Below, in pieces: positions 8,408 to 18,408 of a stretch of 64,000 nucleotides of DNA. The notes under the pieces are model-generated. The model saw nothing but the letters and a program-made list of their open reading frames with translations, made no database searches and was not told where the DNA came from. The translations under genes were made by a program, and so were the position numbers. How positions within the stretch are numbered: the first letter of the stretch is position 1; every line of letters starts with the position of its first letter. The stretch spans positions 186,001 to 250,000 of the forward strand of contig NZ_JBQKKT010000001.1 of assembly GCF_052116585.1 (NCBI RefSeq), given 5' to 3'. The DNA comes from Luteococcus sp052116585. GTDB taxonomy: Bacteria > Actinomycetota > Actinomycetes > Propionibacteriales > Propionibacteriaceae.

Positions 8408-9331
8408 GTGAGCGAGGAGCAGACCCCGGTTGATCAGCAGGAGATCGTCGACGCGCAGGGCCCGGTCGACGAGCACAGGGCGGCGGATGCCCAGGCCGTG
8501 ACCGACGATGGTGCGCCCCAGTGGCAGCGCTTCGACGTCAAGTCCGACACATCGGCAGCGCTCGCGGCAGCCCAGGCGGCCGTGGCTGCGGGGGAGTGCA
8601 TCGTGTTGCCGACGGACACGGTCTACGGGATCGGCGCGAATGCCTTCTCCGCGGCGGCCGTCCAGGGCTTGCTGGATGCGAAGCACCGCGGACGCGACAT
8701 GCCGCCGCCCGTGCTGGTGGCCGAGGCCGGGATGCTCGAGGCACTGGCCGATGATCTACCGGCGCACGCCCTGCGGCTGGCGGAGAAGTTCTGGCCCGGC
8801 GCCCTGACCTTGATCGTCCCGGCCCAGCAGCACCTGCGCATGGACCTGGGTGAGACCAGGGGAACCATCGCCGTGCGCGTGCCGGACCACGACTTCACCC
8901 GCGACCTGCTCCGCCGCACCGGCCCCCTGGCCGTGAGTTCTGCGAATGTCTCAGGCCAGCCGTCCTCCACGACGATCGACGCTGCAGTCGAGCAGCTCGG
9001 GAACTCCGTGCACGTCTACCTGGACGCTGGTGCGACTCCCGGGTCCACGCCCTCCACCATCGTCGACTTCGTGAGCGAGACGCTCGGCCGGGTGGTGCGA
9101 ATGGGGGCTATCGGCATCGAGGAACTGCGCGAGGTGAACCCCTTCATCGTCTGGGAGGACGAGGTCACGCAGGACGATGCCATCGAGGCGGATCTGGTGG
9201 GCGACGATCCTGCCGGCGACGAGCCTTCCGGCAGCCTGGACGAATCCAGCGCCCCAGCTGACGACGAAACAGGGATTCCCCCGGGCGAGGCAGACGAGAC
9301 AGGGCAGGCAACGGCCGAGCGCGATGCGTGA
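8408..9331 (+). CDS. tsaC: L-threonylcarbamoyladenylate synthase (YrdC/Sua5 family)
   Basis: Makes threonylcarbamoyl-AMP from threonine, bicarbonate and ATP, the first step of the t6A37 tRNA modification. About 307 residues. The YrdC core runs from about residue 45 (AAVAAGECIVLPTDTVYGIG) to 230, with KHRGRDMPPPVLVA, TIAVRVPDH, SSANVSGQPS and GSTPSTIVDF. It is flanked by an acidic N-terminal extension of about 40 residues and a very acidic tail of about 60. GTG 8408 is chosen because GCAGGA ends 7 bases before it; GTG 8387 is the alternative. There is no full Sua5 C-terminal domain. Confidence 0.92.
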   Translation: MSEEQTPVDQQEIVDAQGPVDEHRAADAQAVTDDGAPQWQRFDVKSDTSAALAAAQAAVAAGECIVLPTDTVYGIGANAFSAAAVQGLLDAKHRGRDMPPPVLVAEAGMLEALADDLPAHALRLAEKFWPGALTLIVPAQQHLRMDLGETRGTIAVRVPDHDFTRDLLRRTGPLAVSSANVSGQPSSTTIDAAVEQLGNSVHVYLDAGATPGSTPSTIVDFVSETLGRVVRMGAIGIEELREVNPFIVWEDEVTQDDAIEADLVGDDPAGDEPSGSLDESSAPADDETGIPPGEADETGQATAERDA

Positions 9332-10442
9332 GTACTCGCTGGTCCTGCTGACCGCCTTCGCCACGACCTACCTCCTGGCAGGCTTGTGCCGTCGGCTCGC
9401 GCTGCGCACTGGCGCCGTGGCGCAGGTCCGTGACCGGGACGTGCACGCCGTCCCCATCCCGTACTTCGGGGGCATCGCCATGCTCGGGGGCACGGCGGCG
9501 GCCTTCCTGCTGGCAGCCCAGCTGCCCTTCCTTGGGCGTCTTGCCGTCGTGCGCAATGATGCCGCGGCGATCCTGCTGGCGGGGGCGGTGATCTGCGTGG
9601 TGGGAGTCCTGGATGACATGTACGACCTGCCGGCGCGGGTGAAGGCTGCGGGCCAGGTTCTCGCGGCCGGCATCGTCGTGCTCTATGGCGTGCGGATGTT
9701 CTGGATCGCTCTGCCCAATCGGATCATCGTCCTGGACACTGCGAGTTCGATCCTGATCACGGTGATCTTCATCTTCCTGTGCGTCAATGCGATCAATTTC
9801 GTCGACGGTCTGGACGGGCTGGCCTCCGGAGTGGTTGCGATCGGGGCACTGGCCTTCTTCAGCTACACCTACCTGCTGGCCCACGAGCAGGATCTGGTGC
9901 TGGCCACGACGGCGAGCCTGGTGACCGTCACGGTCGGGGGAGTGTGTCTGGGCTTCCTGCCCCACAACTTCTTTCCGGCCCGGATGTTCATGGGTGACTC
10001 GGGGGCAATGCTGCTCGGGTTGTTGATGGCGGCCTCGACCATTTCGTTGACCGGACAGGTGGATCCGGCCGCCCTGAGCGCCCGTGGAGGTGGTCTGCTG
10101 CCCAGCTATCTGCCCATCATCCTGCCCTTTGCGATCATGGCGCTGCCCTTCCTTGATCTGGTCCTGGCCTATGCCCGACGCACCAGGGCCGGCACCTGGT
10201 GGTTCGTGGCCGACAAGAACCACCTGCACCATCGCCTGCTGCAGCGTGGGCACTCCCAGGTCAGGGCATGTCTGTTGATGTACCTCTGGACCGGCCTGCT
10301 GAGTTTTGGCGTCGTGGCCGTCGGAGTCATCCAGAGCTGGTGGGTCGTTGCCCTCGTCCTCGCGGTTGCTGCCCTGGCCGTGTGGCTCACCTGGATGGGG
10401 CCGCGTCGCCGGATGCGTGCCGCCACGGGGGACGGGGCCTGA
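9324..10442 (+). CDS. wecA: Undecaprenyl-phosphate GlcNAc-1-phosphate transferase, WecA/TagO type
   Basis: Integral membrane enzyme that puts a sugar-1-phosphate (GlcNAc in WecA/TagO) on undecaprenyl phosphate and so starts a cell-wall or surface glycan. 372 residues, about ten or eleven membrane segments. Motifs in order: GGIAMLGG, VLDDMYDL with the Asp pair, NFVDGLDGLA, GDSGAMLLG, and the cytoplasmic histidine motif NHLHHRLL. The ATG overlaps the tsaC stop by 8 bases. The exact sugar cannot be read from sequence. Its place between tsaC and the ATP synthase operon is conserved in actinomycetes. Confidence 0.9.
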   Translation: MREYSLVLLTAFATTYLLAGLCRRLALRTGAVAQVRDRDVHAVPIPYFGGIAMLGGTAAAFLLAAQLPFLGRLAVVRNDAAAILLAGAVICVVGVLDDMYDLPARVKAAGQVLAAGIVVLYGVRMFWIALPNRIIVLDTASSILITVIFIFLCVNAINFVDGLDGLASGVVAIGALAFFSYTYLLAHEQDLVLATTASLVTVTVGGVCLGFLPHNFFPARMFMGDSGAMLLGLLMAASTISLTGQVDPAALSARGGGLLPSYLPIILPFAIMALPFLDLVLAYARRTRAGTWWFVADKNHLHHRLLQRGHSQVRACLLMYLWTGLLSFGVVAVGVIQSWWVVALVLAVAALAVWLTWMGPRRRMRAATGDGA

Positions 10443-10448
10443 GGTGTT

Positions 10449-10537
10449 TCGACATCAAGAGATTGATTGTGCTACGTTTCACAAGCACTCCGAGAGAGCT
10501 CTCGGAGGTCATTCCGGCAGACGGGAACCCACGACTG
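10449..10537 (+). promoter_or_regulatory. Probable ATP synthase operon promoter and leader with inverted repeat
   Basis: TCGACA at 10449-10454 and TACGTT at 10473-10478, 18 bases apart, make a plausible sigma70-type promoter just after wecA. Directly downstream, CTCCGAGAG (10488-10496) and CTCTCGGAG (10499-10507) form a perfect 9-bp inverted repeat with a 2-base centre. It could be an operator or a 5' mRNA hairpin. The promoter assignment is inference from motif fit. Confidence 0.45.
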
Positions 10538-11020
10538 ATGAGCGCGCTGGCCATGCCTGAGCAGCGAATCCCCGTGTGGCGTCTGCCCCATCTCACGCTC
10601 TCCTTCCGCATGATGAGCGGTGCGCTGGTGGCCTCGGTCCTGGCCACCGCCGTCTGCGCCGGGGGAGCCTTCCTCACTGCCGGGACGCCCGGCGTCCTCT
10701 CGTCGCTGCTGGGCTCGGTTGCCGTCATCGCCTTTCTTGGCGGCGGCTCGCCCGTACACCTGGCGGCCATGGGGCAGGGGAGCCAGCAGGCGGTGGGGGT
10801 CGTGTTGATCTCCTATGTCTCGCGGGTGGCGATGCTGGGGCTGGTGCTGCTGGCACTGGGCCCCGGCAGGAGTCACTGGGAGCCGGTTCCGCCGGTGCTC
10901 GCCGCATCGGTCGTGGTGACCTGCATCGCGTGGATCGCGGGGCTGATCGGCACCAATCTGCGCTCCAACGTGCCGGTCTACGACACGGAATACACTCGCG
11001 TTCCAGAAGGGGGAGAATGA
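10538..11020 (+). CDS. AtpI-like membrane protein at head of ATP synthase operon
   Basis: About 160 residues with four predicted membrane helices (roughly residues 25-45, 50-70, 88-108 and 115-137) and a polar tail. The genes at this place in actinobacterial atp operons are called ATP synthase protein I or AtpI; in other bacteria AtpI helps assemble the c-ring. Sequence similarity to AtpI is weak, so the name rests on position and topology. ATG 10538 is chosen; ATG 10553 is also possible. Its stop lies just ahead of the next start. Confidence 0.65.
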   Translation: MSALAMPEQRIPVWRLPHLTLSFRMMSGALVASVLATAVCAGGAFLTAGTPGVLSSLLGSVAVIAFLGGGSPVHLAAMGQGSQQAVGVVLISYVSRVAMLGLVLLALGPGRSHWEPVPPVLAASVVVTCIAWIAGLIGTNLRSNVPVYDTEYTRVPEGGE

Positions 11021-11021
11021 G

Positions 11022-11327
11022 ATGTCACAGCACGTCAGGACTGGTATAGTCCAGCACGAAATGGACGAGCATTCCAAGCCCCGTGCGACTGGTCGCCAGG
11101 CTCCGACGGCGGGGCCTCGCGGTGACGAGGGGAATGCTGCTCTCAGCTATGTGCTCGCCGGGATGATCTTCTACGGCGGCCTCGGGTGGCTCGGCTCTCG
11201 CTACCTGCATCAAGCGTGGATGCTCCCCGTCGGACTTGTTCTCGGCGTGGTGGCAAGCATGTATCTCATCATCAAGCGCTACGGAAAGTCTGACGTGACC
11301 ATGAATCCCAGGGGAGTTGACCAGTGA
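11022..11327 (+). CDS. AtpZ/AtpI-family small membrane protein
   Basis: 101 residues: a hydrophilic N-terminal 40, then two membrane helices (about 43-62 and 66-85) and a short basic tail. The ALSYVLAGMIFYGGLGWLGSRY segment has the Gly-rich pattern of the AtpZ/AtpI family (Pfam: putative F0F1-ATPase subunit). GGGGGAG precedes the ATG. The stop overlaps the atpB GTG by 4 bases (GTGA), showing translational coupling. It may assist Fo assembly or Mg2+ supply; that is family knowledge, not shown here. Confidence 0.75.
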   Translation: MSQHVRTGIVQHEMDEHSKPRATGRQAPTAGPRGDEGNAALSYVLAGMIFYGGLGWLGSRYLHQAWMLPVGLVLGVVASMYLIIKRYGKSDVTMNPRGVDQ

Positions 11328-12136
11328 TGCTGCACCTGTTGAATGCACTCCCGATGAATCTCGTGCCCATGGAGGGTGGCGGCTGGGTCACCCCGGGCGT
11401 CAAGGACTTCCAGTTCGACGGGAACTACGGCATCGACTGGCTGACCAAGCCGGCGATCCAGGCCATTCTTGCAGCGATCATCGTCATCGCCTTCTGGCTG
11501 TGGGCCTCCTCGGGCCTCAAGGTCAAGCCGACCAAGAAGCAGGTGGTGATGGAGCGCGCCTACGAGTTCGTGCGCAATGCCATCGCCCGTGACACCCTGG
11601 GCCGTGACTACCGCAAGTTCCTGCCCTACCTGCTCGCGCTGTTCAGCTTCATCCTGATCAACAACTGGTTCGGCGAGCTCTTCTTCTCGATGTTCCCGAC
11701 CTTCTCGAACATCGGCTACGCCTACGGTCTGGCGATCGTGACCTTCTTCGTCTACGTCGGTGCTGGCTTCGCCAAGCACGGTGTGGGCGGCTACCTCAAG
11801 CACACCCTGATGCCTCCGGGCGTCCCGTGGTGGATCATGCCGCTGATCATCCCGCTGGAGTTCCTGTCGAACTTCATCACCCGCCCGCTGACGCTCTCCA
11901 TGCGTCTGTTCGCAAACCTGTTCGCGGGCCACCTGGTGATCATGCTCTTCGTGGTGGGCGGCGCCTTCCTGCTGACCTACCCGGACAACCTGTTCTTCAA
12001 TGTCTCCGGCGCGCTGTCGCTCATCTTCAGCTTCGCCCTCCTCGGCCTTGAGCTCTTCATCGGTGCTCTGCAGGCCTACGTGTTCACTGTGCTGACGGCA
12101 CAGTACGTCTCGTCCTCCATCGCGGACGAGCACTGA
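11324..12136 (+). CDS. atpB: ATP synthase Fo subunit a
   Basis: Membrane stator subunit that forms the two proton half-channels against the c-ring. 270 residues, with multiple helices. The essential arginine is R194 in LSMRLFANLFAGH, and the preceding PLEFLSNFITRP is typical. A GTG start overlaps the preceding stop; AGGGGAG lies 7 bases upstream. ATG 11327 is the next codon. Confidence 0.96.
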   Translation: MMLHLLNALPMNLVPMEGGGWVTPGVKDFQFDGNYGIDWLTKPAIQAILAAIIVIAFWLWASSGLKVKPTKKQVVMERAYEFVRNAIARDTLGRDYRKFLPYLLALFSFILINNWFGELFFSMFPTFSNIGYAYGLAIVTFFVYVGAGFAKHGVGGYLKHTLMPPGVPWWIMPLIIPLEFLSNFITRPLTLSMRLFANLFAGHLVIMLFVVGGAFLLTYPDNLFFNVSGALSLIFSFALLGLELFIGALQAYVFTVLTAQYVSSSIADEH

Positions 12137-12144
12137 CCCATAGC

Positions 12145-12163
12145 TTTCTTCACACAGAAGAAA
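12145..12163 (+). other. Stem-loop in the atpB-atpE gap
   Basis: TTTCTTC (12145-12151) pairs with GAAGAAA (12157-12163) around an ACACA loop, just before the atpE ribosome site (GAAAGGA ending 12175). Unlike other hairpins here it is A/T-rich. c-subunit is needed in about tenfold excess, so a processing or stabilising element here would make sense. That is inference. Confidence 0.5.
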
Positions 12164-12181
12164 AACCCGAAAGGAACCACA

Positions 12182-12403
12182 ATGCCCCTCATGGAAATCA
12201 GTGGCTCGATCAACGTCATCGGCTACGCTCTCGCGACCCTCGGCCCGGCCCTTGGTGTGGCCTGGATCTTCGCCTCCGTGATCAACGGCACCGCCCGCCA
12301 GCCTGAGGCCCGTGGCGCCATGTTCAGCACCGCCATGATCGGCTTCGCCGTGGTCGAGGCCCTCGCGCTGTTCGGCTTCGCCCTCGCCTTCGCCGTCAAG
12401 TAA
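12182..12403 (+). CDS. atpE: ATP synthase Fo subunit c
   Basis: 73-residue hairpin protein that forms the rotor ring. The proton-carrying acid is Glu59 in AVVEALALFGFALAF, and the polar loop is ARQPEARG (about residues 38-45). Helix 1 reads LATLGPALGVAWIFASV; it keeps fewer glycines than the GxGxGxG-type packing motif common in c subunits and has a Trp at position 28. Good ribosome site (GAAAGGA, 6-base spacer). The stop overlaps the atpF start by one base. Confidence 0.96.
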   Translation: MPLMEISGSINVIGYALATLGPALGVAWIFASVINGTARQPEARGAMFSTAMIGFAVVEALALFGFALAFAVK

Positions 12404-12975
12404 TGAGTCCTCTGATGGTGCCCAACGCTTGGGTGCCGCTGGAGTCGGCTCTGGGGCCGCTGTGGCCGCATCACCCGTCCGAAGCGATCATCGGGATCAT
12501 CCTGATCCTGATCATCACGGCGGTCTTCGCCAAGAAGGTCGTCCCGGCCTTCGAGACGATGTATGCGGAGCGCAGCGATGCCATCCAGGGCGGCATGGAG
12601 CGCGCCGAGCGCGCCCAGGCCGAGGCCGAGGCTGCTCGCCAGCAGTACGACGCCCAGCTCTCGTCGGCACGTGATGAAGCGGCCCAGATTCGTGAAGAGG
12701 CCAAGAACCAGGGCGCGCAGATCCTCGCGGAGATGCGTGACCAGGCCACCAAGGAATCGAATCGCATTCTGGAGACCGCACAGGCCAAGATCGCTGCAGA
12801 GCGTGAGCAGGCCATGAACCAGCTGACCAGCGAGGTCGGTGGCCTTGCCACCACGCTGGCCGGACGCATCGTCGGCGAGAGCCTCGACGACGACCAGCGT
12901 GTCCGCGCCACCGTCGACCGCTTCCTGGCTGACCTGGAGAACCAGTCCGCCAGCAATGGGGGGCAGCAGGCATGA
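12403..12975 (+). CDS. atpF: ATP synthase Fo subunit b
   Basis: Peripheral stalk subunit of 190 residues: one membrane helix (about 26-46, IIGIILILIITAVFAKKV) followed by a long charged coiled coil rich in Ala, Glu, Gln and Arg. The ATG overlaps the atpE stop (TAATG) and has no clear ribosome site of its own; ATG 12415 is an alternative. b and delta are separate genes here, unlike the fused b-delta of mycobacteria. Confidence 0.95.
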   Translation: MSPLMVPNAWVPLESALGPLWPHHPSEAIIGIILILIITAVFAKKVVPAFETMYAERSDAIQGGMERAERAQAEAEAARQQYDAQLSSARDEAAQIREEAKNQGAQILAEMRDQATKESNRILETAQAKIAAEREQAMNQLTSEVGGLATTLAGRIVGESLDDDQRVRATVDRFLADLENQSASNGGQQA

Positions 12976-13772
12976 CCCTGACTGCAACCGAAGAGGCCCG
13001 GCGCAGCGATCTGGACAAGGTTCTTTCTGACCAGTCCTTCGACGGTGCCACGCCGGGGGAGCTGTTCGCCGTCGTGGACGCGCTCGACTCGCAGTCGGCG
13101 TTGAAGCGAGCGCTGACCGACCCGGCCACCCCGGTGGAGGTTCGTCAGCAGCTGGCCGAGCGGTTGCTCGAGGGCAAGGTCGGTGGCCAGACGATCTGGA
13201 TCGTCAAGCAGGCCTCCGCCCAGCGCTGGAAGTCCGGGCGCGGCCTGGCCGACGCACTCGAGCGTCAGGCCGTGCGCGGTCAGCTCCGTCAGGCGCAGGA
13301 CGCCGGATTCCTCGATGAGGTCACCGAGCAGCTGTTCGGCTTCCTCAAGACCGTGCGCTCGGATGCCGCCCTGCGGGAGGCACTCGACGATCAGCGCAAG
13401 CCACTGGTCGCCCGTCAGCAGCTGGTCCACCAGTTGCTGCAGGGCAAGGCCCATGGCTGGGTCGAGGCCCTCGCCGCCCGTGCGGTGGCCGGTCGCGAAC
13501 GCAATTTCGAGCTGACGGTCGAGAACTACTTGGCCATCGCCTCGCAGCTGCGCAACCGCAACCTGGCCAAGGTCACGGTGGCGCGGCCACTCGACGAGGG
13601 CCAGCTGGCCCGCATGCGCACCGCGCTGACCCGCATCCACGGCCGGGAGGTCGACCTCCAGGTCACCGTCGAACCGTCGGTGCTGGGTGGTGTTCGCGTG
13701 GAGCTCGGAGACGAGGTCTTCGAGGGCACCGTGTCCGGCCGACTTGACCAGGTGCACCAGCAGCTGTCCTGA
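12972..13772 (+). CDS. atpH: ATP synthase F1 subunit delta
   Basis: 266 residues, longer than the about 180 of E. coli but usual for actinomycetes. It joins the peripheral stalk to the top of F1. The C-terminal OSCP signature region is VTVEPSVLGGVRVELGDEVFEGTVSGRL. ATG overlaps the atpF stop (ATGA). Confidence 0.95.
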   Translation: MTLTATEEARRSDLDKVLSDQSFDGATPGELFAVVDALDSQSALKRALTDPATPVEVRQQLAERLLEGKVGGQTIWIVKQASAQRWKSGRGLADALERQAVRGQLRQAQDAGFLDEVTEQLFGFLKTVRSDAALREALDDQRKPLVARQQLVHQLLQGKAHGWVEALAARAVAGRERNFELTVENYLAIASQLRNRNLAKVTVARPLDEGQLARMRTALTRIHGREVDLQVTVEPSVLGGVRVELGDEVFEGTVSGRLDQVHQQLS

Positions 13773-13843
13773 CGGACAGCTCGGGGCCAACCCACAATCC
13801 AGCGCTCCCTGGCGGGTGCGCACATCGAAAGAGTAGGGACGCA

Positions 13844-15472
13844 ATGGCGGAACTGACGATTCGTCCGGACGAGATCCGCGACGCACTGGACAACTTCGTC
13901 CAGAACTACACCCCCGCGGCGGCCGAGCGCGAAGAGGTCGGCACCGTGGTCACCTCGGGCGACGGCATCGCCCGCGTCGAGGGTCTTCCCTCCGTGATGG
14001 CCAACGAGCTGCTGAAGTTCGAGAACGGCACCACGGGCATCGCCCTGAACCTCGACACCCGTGAGATCGGCGTCGTCGTGCTGGGCAACTCCGAGGGCAT
14101 CGAGGAGGGCTCGAAGGTGCGTGGCACCGGAGAGGTCCTGTCGATCCCGGTGGGCGAGGGCTACCTCGGCCGCACGATCGATGCCATGGGCAACCCGATC
14201 GACGGTCTTGGTGAGATCCAGAACATCGAGGGTCGTCGCGCCCTCGAGCTCCAGGCGGCCGGCGTGATGGACCGTCAGGAGGTGCGCGAGCCGCTGCAGA
14301 CCGGCCTGAAGGCCATCGACGCCATGATCCCGATCGGCCGTGGCCAGCGTCAGCTGATCATTGGTGACCGCAAGACGGGCAAGACCGCCATTGCGATCGA
14401 CACGATTATCAACCAGAAGGCCAACTGGGAGTCGGGCGACCCCAAGAAGCAGGTCCGCTGCATCTACGTCGCCATCGGCCAGAAGGGTTCGACCGTCGCC
14501 GAGGTGCGTGGCGCGCTCGAGGCCGCAGGCGCGCTGGAGTACACGACGATCGTGAACGCCCCGGCCTCCGACGCCGCCGGCTTCAAGTACATCGCCCCTT
14601 ACGCCGGCTCCGCCATCGGCCAGCACTGGATGTACCAGGGCAAGCACGTCCTGATCATCTTCGATGACCTGACCAAGCAGGCCGAGGCCTACCGCGCCAT
14701 GTCGCTGCTGCTGCGTCGTCCGCCGGGCCGTGAGGCCTACCCCGGCGACGTCTTCTACCTTCACAGCCGTCTGCTGGAGCGTTGCGCCAAGCTGTCCGAC
14801 GAACTGGGTGGCGGCTCGATGACCGGCCTGCCGATCATCGAGACCAAGGCCAATGACGTCTCGGCCTACATCCCGACCAACGTGATCTCGATCACCGACG
14901 GCCAGATCTTCCTCCAGTCCGACCTGTTCAACGCCAACCAGCGTCCCGCCGTGGACGTCGGCATCTCGGTCTCCCGAGTTGGTGGCGCCGCGCAGATCAA
15001 GGCCATGAAGAAGGTCGCCGGCACGCTCAAGATCAGCCTGGCCCAGTACCGCGACATGCAGGCCTTCGCGATGTTCGCCTCCGACCTGGACGAGACCTCG
15101 CGTCGTCAGCTCGATCGTGGTGCCCGTCTGGTGGAGCTGCTGCGTCAGAAGAACTACGAGCCCTACGCGGTTGAGGACCAGGTCGTCAGCGTCTGGGCCG
15201 GAACGAACGGTCACTTCGACGAGGTTCCCGTCGAGGACACCCTTCGGTTCGAGCAGGAGCTCCTGGAGCACCTGCGACGTAACACGCCGATCCTGTCCAC
15301 CATCGCCGAGACCAAGCAGTTCGACGATGACACCGCCAAGGCCACCGCGGACGAGATTGCGAAGTTCAAGCGCGATTTCCGTACCACCGACGGCCGCACG
15401 ATCGCCGAGATCAATGCTCCGCTCGAGAATAAGGACGTCTCGAACGAGCAGATCGTCGTGAAGCGGAGCTGA
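13844..15472 (+). CDS. atpA: ATP synthase F1 subunit alpha
   Basis: Non-catalytic nucleotide-binding subunit, 542 residues. Walker A is GDRKTGKT at residues 174-181; VLIIFDDLTKQAEAYR is the Walker B region; the family signature PAVDVGISVSRVGG follows. A 71-base gap separates it from atpH, the largest in the operon, with GTAGGGA as ribosome site. Confidence 0.97.
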   Translation: MAELTIRPDEIRDALDNFVQNYTPAAAEREEVGTVVTSGDGIARVEGLPSVMANELLKFENGTTGIALNLDTREIGVVVLGNSEGIEEGSKVRGTGEVLSIPVGEGYLGRTIDAMGNPIDGLGEIQNIEGRRALELQAAGVMDRQEVREPLQTGLKAIDAMIPIGRGQRQLIIGDRKTGKTAIAIDTIINQKANWESGDPKKQVRCIYVAIGQKGSTVAEVRGALEAAGALEYTTIVNAPASDAAGFKYIAPYAGSAIGQHWMYQGKHVLIIFDDLTKQAEAYRAMSLLLRRPPGREAYPGDVFYLHSRLLERCAKLSDELGGGSMTGLPIIETKANDVSAYIPTNVISITDGQIFLQSDLFNANQRPAVDVGISVSRVGGAAQIKAMKKVAGTLKISLAQYRDMQAFAMFASDLDETSRRQLDRGARLVELLRQKNYEPYAVEDQVVSVWAGTNGHFDEVPVEDTLRFEQELLEHLRRNTPILSTIAETKQFDDDTAKATADEIAKFKRDFRTTDGRTIAEINAPLENKDVSNEQIVVKRS

Positions 15473-15476
15473 GCGC

Positions 15477-16394
15477 ATGCCGGCAAGCCTGAGGGAACTG
15501 CGACAGAGGAAGGCCTCTGTCGCATCGACCAAGAAGATCACCAAGGCGATGGAGCTCATTGCGGCCTCGCGCATCGTGAAGGCAGACCGCGCTGCTCGCG
15601 CGGCCCTGCCATACACGAGCGTGCTGAACCGCGCCGTGGCTGCAGTCGCCCAGCACACCGACATCGAGCATCCGTTGACCCTGGAGCCCACCCAGCGTCG
15701 TCGCGCCGTCGTCGTGTTGTTCACCTCGGACCGAGGGCTGGCCGGTGGCTACTCGTCCAGCGCCATCAAGCAGGCGCTGCGGTTGAAGGACAAGCTCGAG
15801 GGTGAAGGCCTCGAGGTCGTCATCTTCACCAGCGGCCGCAAGGCCACCGACTTCCTGCGCTTCCGGGACATCCCGGTGGCGAAGGACTGGACGGGCTACA
15901 CCGACAACCCGACGTACGACGACGCCGTTGCCATCAGCGACGCCGTGCTCGAGTCCTTCCTCAAGCCGTACGAGGAGGGTGGCGCGGACGAGGTCTACGC
16001 CGTCTACACCCGCATGGTCTCGATGCTCGTTCAGGAGCCGCGCGCTCGTCGCGTGCTCCCGATCGAGGTTGTCGAGGAGGGCGACGACGTCGAGAAGGCC
16101 ATCGATGGCGAAGCTGATCTCGAGTACACCTTCGAGCCCGATCCTGAGTCGGTGCTTGATTCGCTGCTCGGGCTCTATGTCCGCAACAGGATCTGGTTCT
16201 ACCTGTTGGAGTCGGCGGCCTCCGAGCTGGCCAGCCGACAGAAGGCCATGAAGTCGGCGACGGACAACGCGCAGCAGCTGATCAACAGCCTGACCACCGA
16301 GATCAACCAGGCACGTCAGGCCCAGATCACCCAGGAAATCACCGAAATCGTCGGCGGCGCCTCGGCGCTGACCGAGGCCTCCCAGGCCGAGTGA
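15477..16394 (+). CDS. atpG: ATP synthase F1 subunit gamma
   Basis: Central rotor shaft, 305 residues. The N-terminal coiled coil contains STKKITKAMELIAASRI, and the C-terminal helix contains ASRQKAMKSATDNAQQLI, the two ends that form the shaft inside the alpha-beta ring. Starts 4 bases after atpA. Confidence 0.96.
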   Translation: MPASLRELRQRKASVASTKKITKAMELIAASRIVKADRAARAALPYTSVLNRAVAAVAQHTDIEHPLTLEPTQRRRAVVVLFTSDRGLAGGYSSSAIKQALRLKDKLEGEGLEVVIFTSGRKATDFLRFRDIPVAKDWTGYTDNPTYDDAVAISDAVLESFLKPYEEGGADEVYAVYTRMVSMLVQEPRARRVLPIEVVEEGDDVEKAIDGEADLEYTFEPDPESVLDSLLGLYVRNRIWFYLLESAASELASRQKAMKSATDNAQQLINSLTTEINQARQAQITQEITEIVGGASALTEASQAE

Positions 16395-16410
16395 GCGAGG
16401 AAGTACGAAA

Positions 16411-17880
<1,470 letters not shown>

Positions 17881-17884
17881 TCAC

Positions 17885-18298
17885 ATGGCTGACCCAATCA
17901 ACGTCGAGGTCGTCGCTGCCGACCGGCGTGTCTGGGAGGGCAAGGCGAGCAACGTGATCGTCCGCACCACTGAGGGCGACATCGGCATCCTCGCCGGTCA
18001 CGAGCCCTTGATGGTGGCACTGGTGCCCTGCGCGGCTGAGATCGTCACGGTCGACGGCAAGCGAGAGATCATCGCTGTCGACGGCGGTTTCATGGCCGTG
18101 GTGGACAACAAGGTGAACCTGGTTGCCCAGAAGGCGTCGCTGTTCGACGAGATCTCGTCGGACGAGGCCCAGCGCGAGTACGACCAGCTCTCGGTGAAGC
18201 ACGCCGCGGGCGAGGCGACGGATGACGAGGTCCACCGCCTGCACCTGGCCGAGGCGCAGCTCAAGGCCGCCGCGAAGAGCAACAAGAAGGGTCACTGA
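17885..18298 (+). CDS. atpC: ATP synthase F1 subunit epsilon
   Basis: 137-residue rotor subunit that couples gamma to the c-ring and can inhibit ATP hydrolysis. The beta-sandwich domain has GDIGILAGHEPLM; the C-terminal part is helical and charged (SDEAQREYDQLSVKHAAGEATDDE). The true ATG is 4 bases after the atpD stop; an open frame extends further upstream inside atpD and is not used. Confidence 0.96.
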   Translation: MADPINVEVVAADRRVWEGKASNVIVRTTEGDIGILAGHEPLMVALVPCAAEIVTVDGKREIIAVDGGFMAVVDNKVNLVAQKASLFDEISSDEAQREYDQLSVKHAAGEATDDEVHRLHLAEAQLKAAAKSNKKGH

Positions 18299-18307
18299 TC
18301 CTTCCCC

Positions 18308-18345
18308 CGAAAGGGCCGATCGGCAGTCGCTGATCGGCCCTTTCG
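18308..18345 (+). terminator. Hairpin after atpC
   Basis: A perfect 14-bp stem pairs 18308-18321 with 18332-18345 around a 10-base loop. No T-run follows. This is the likely end of the ATP synthase operon. Confidence 0.7.
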
Positions 18346-18396
18346 CCATGCCAGTGAGATATCCCGCACGATGCCGCGCACTGGCGTCTGATCAGG

Positions 18397-18408
18397 TAGT
18401 TTGTCGTC
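18397..18408 (+). promoter_or_regulatory. Leaderless-type promoter -10 of the DUF2550 gene
   Basis: TAGTTT at 18397-18402 ends 6 bases before ATG 18409. A -10 hexamer at this distance places the transcription start on the start codon. No ribosome site is present. Confidence 0.55.

Noticed and set aside
10199..10537. N-terminal extension of the AtpI-like gene into wecA
   Set aside because: The segment overlaps the conserved wecA C-terminus and gives a non-conserved, Arg-rich peptide.
13526..15724. 732-codon minus-strand frame
   Set aside because: Antisense to atpA and its neighbours, with composition bias only.
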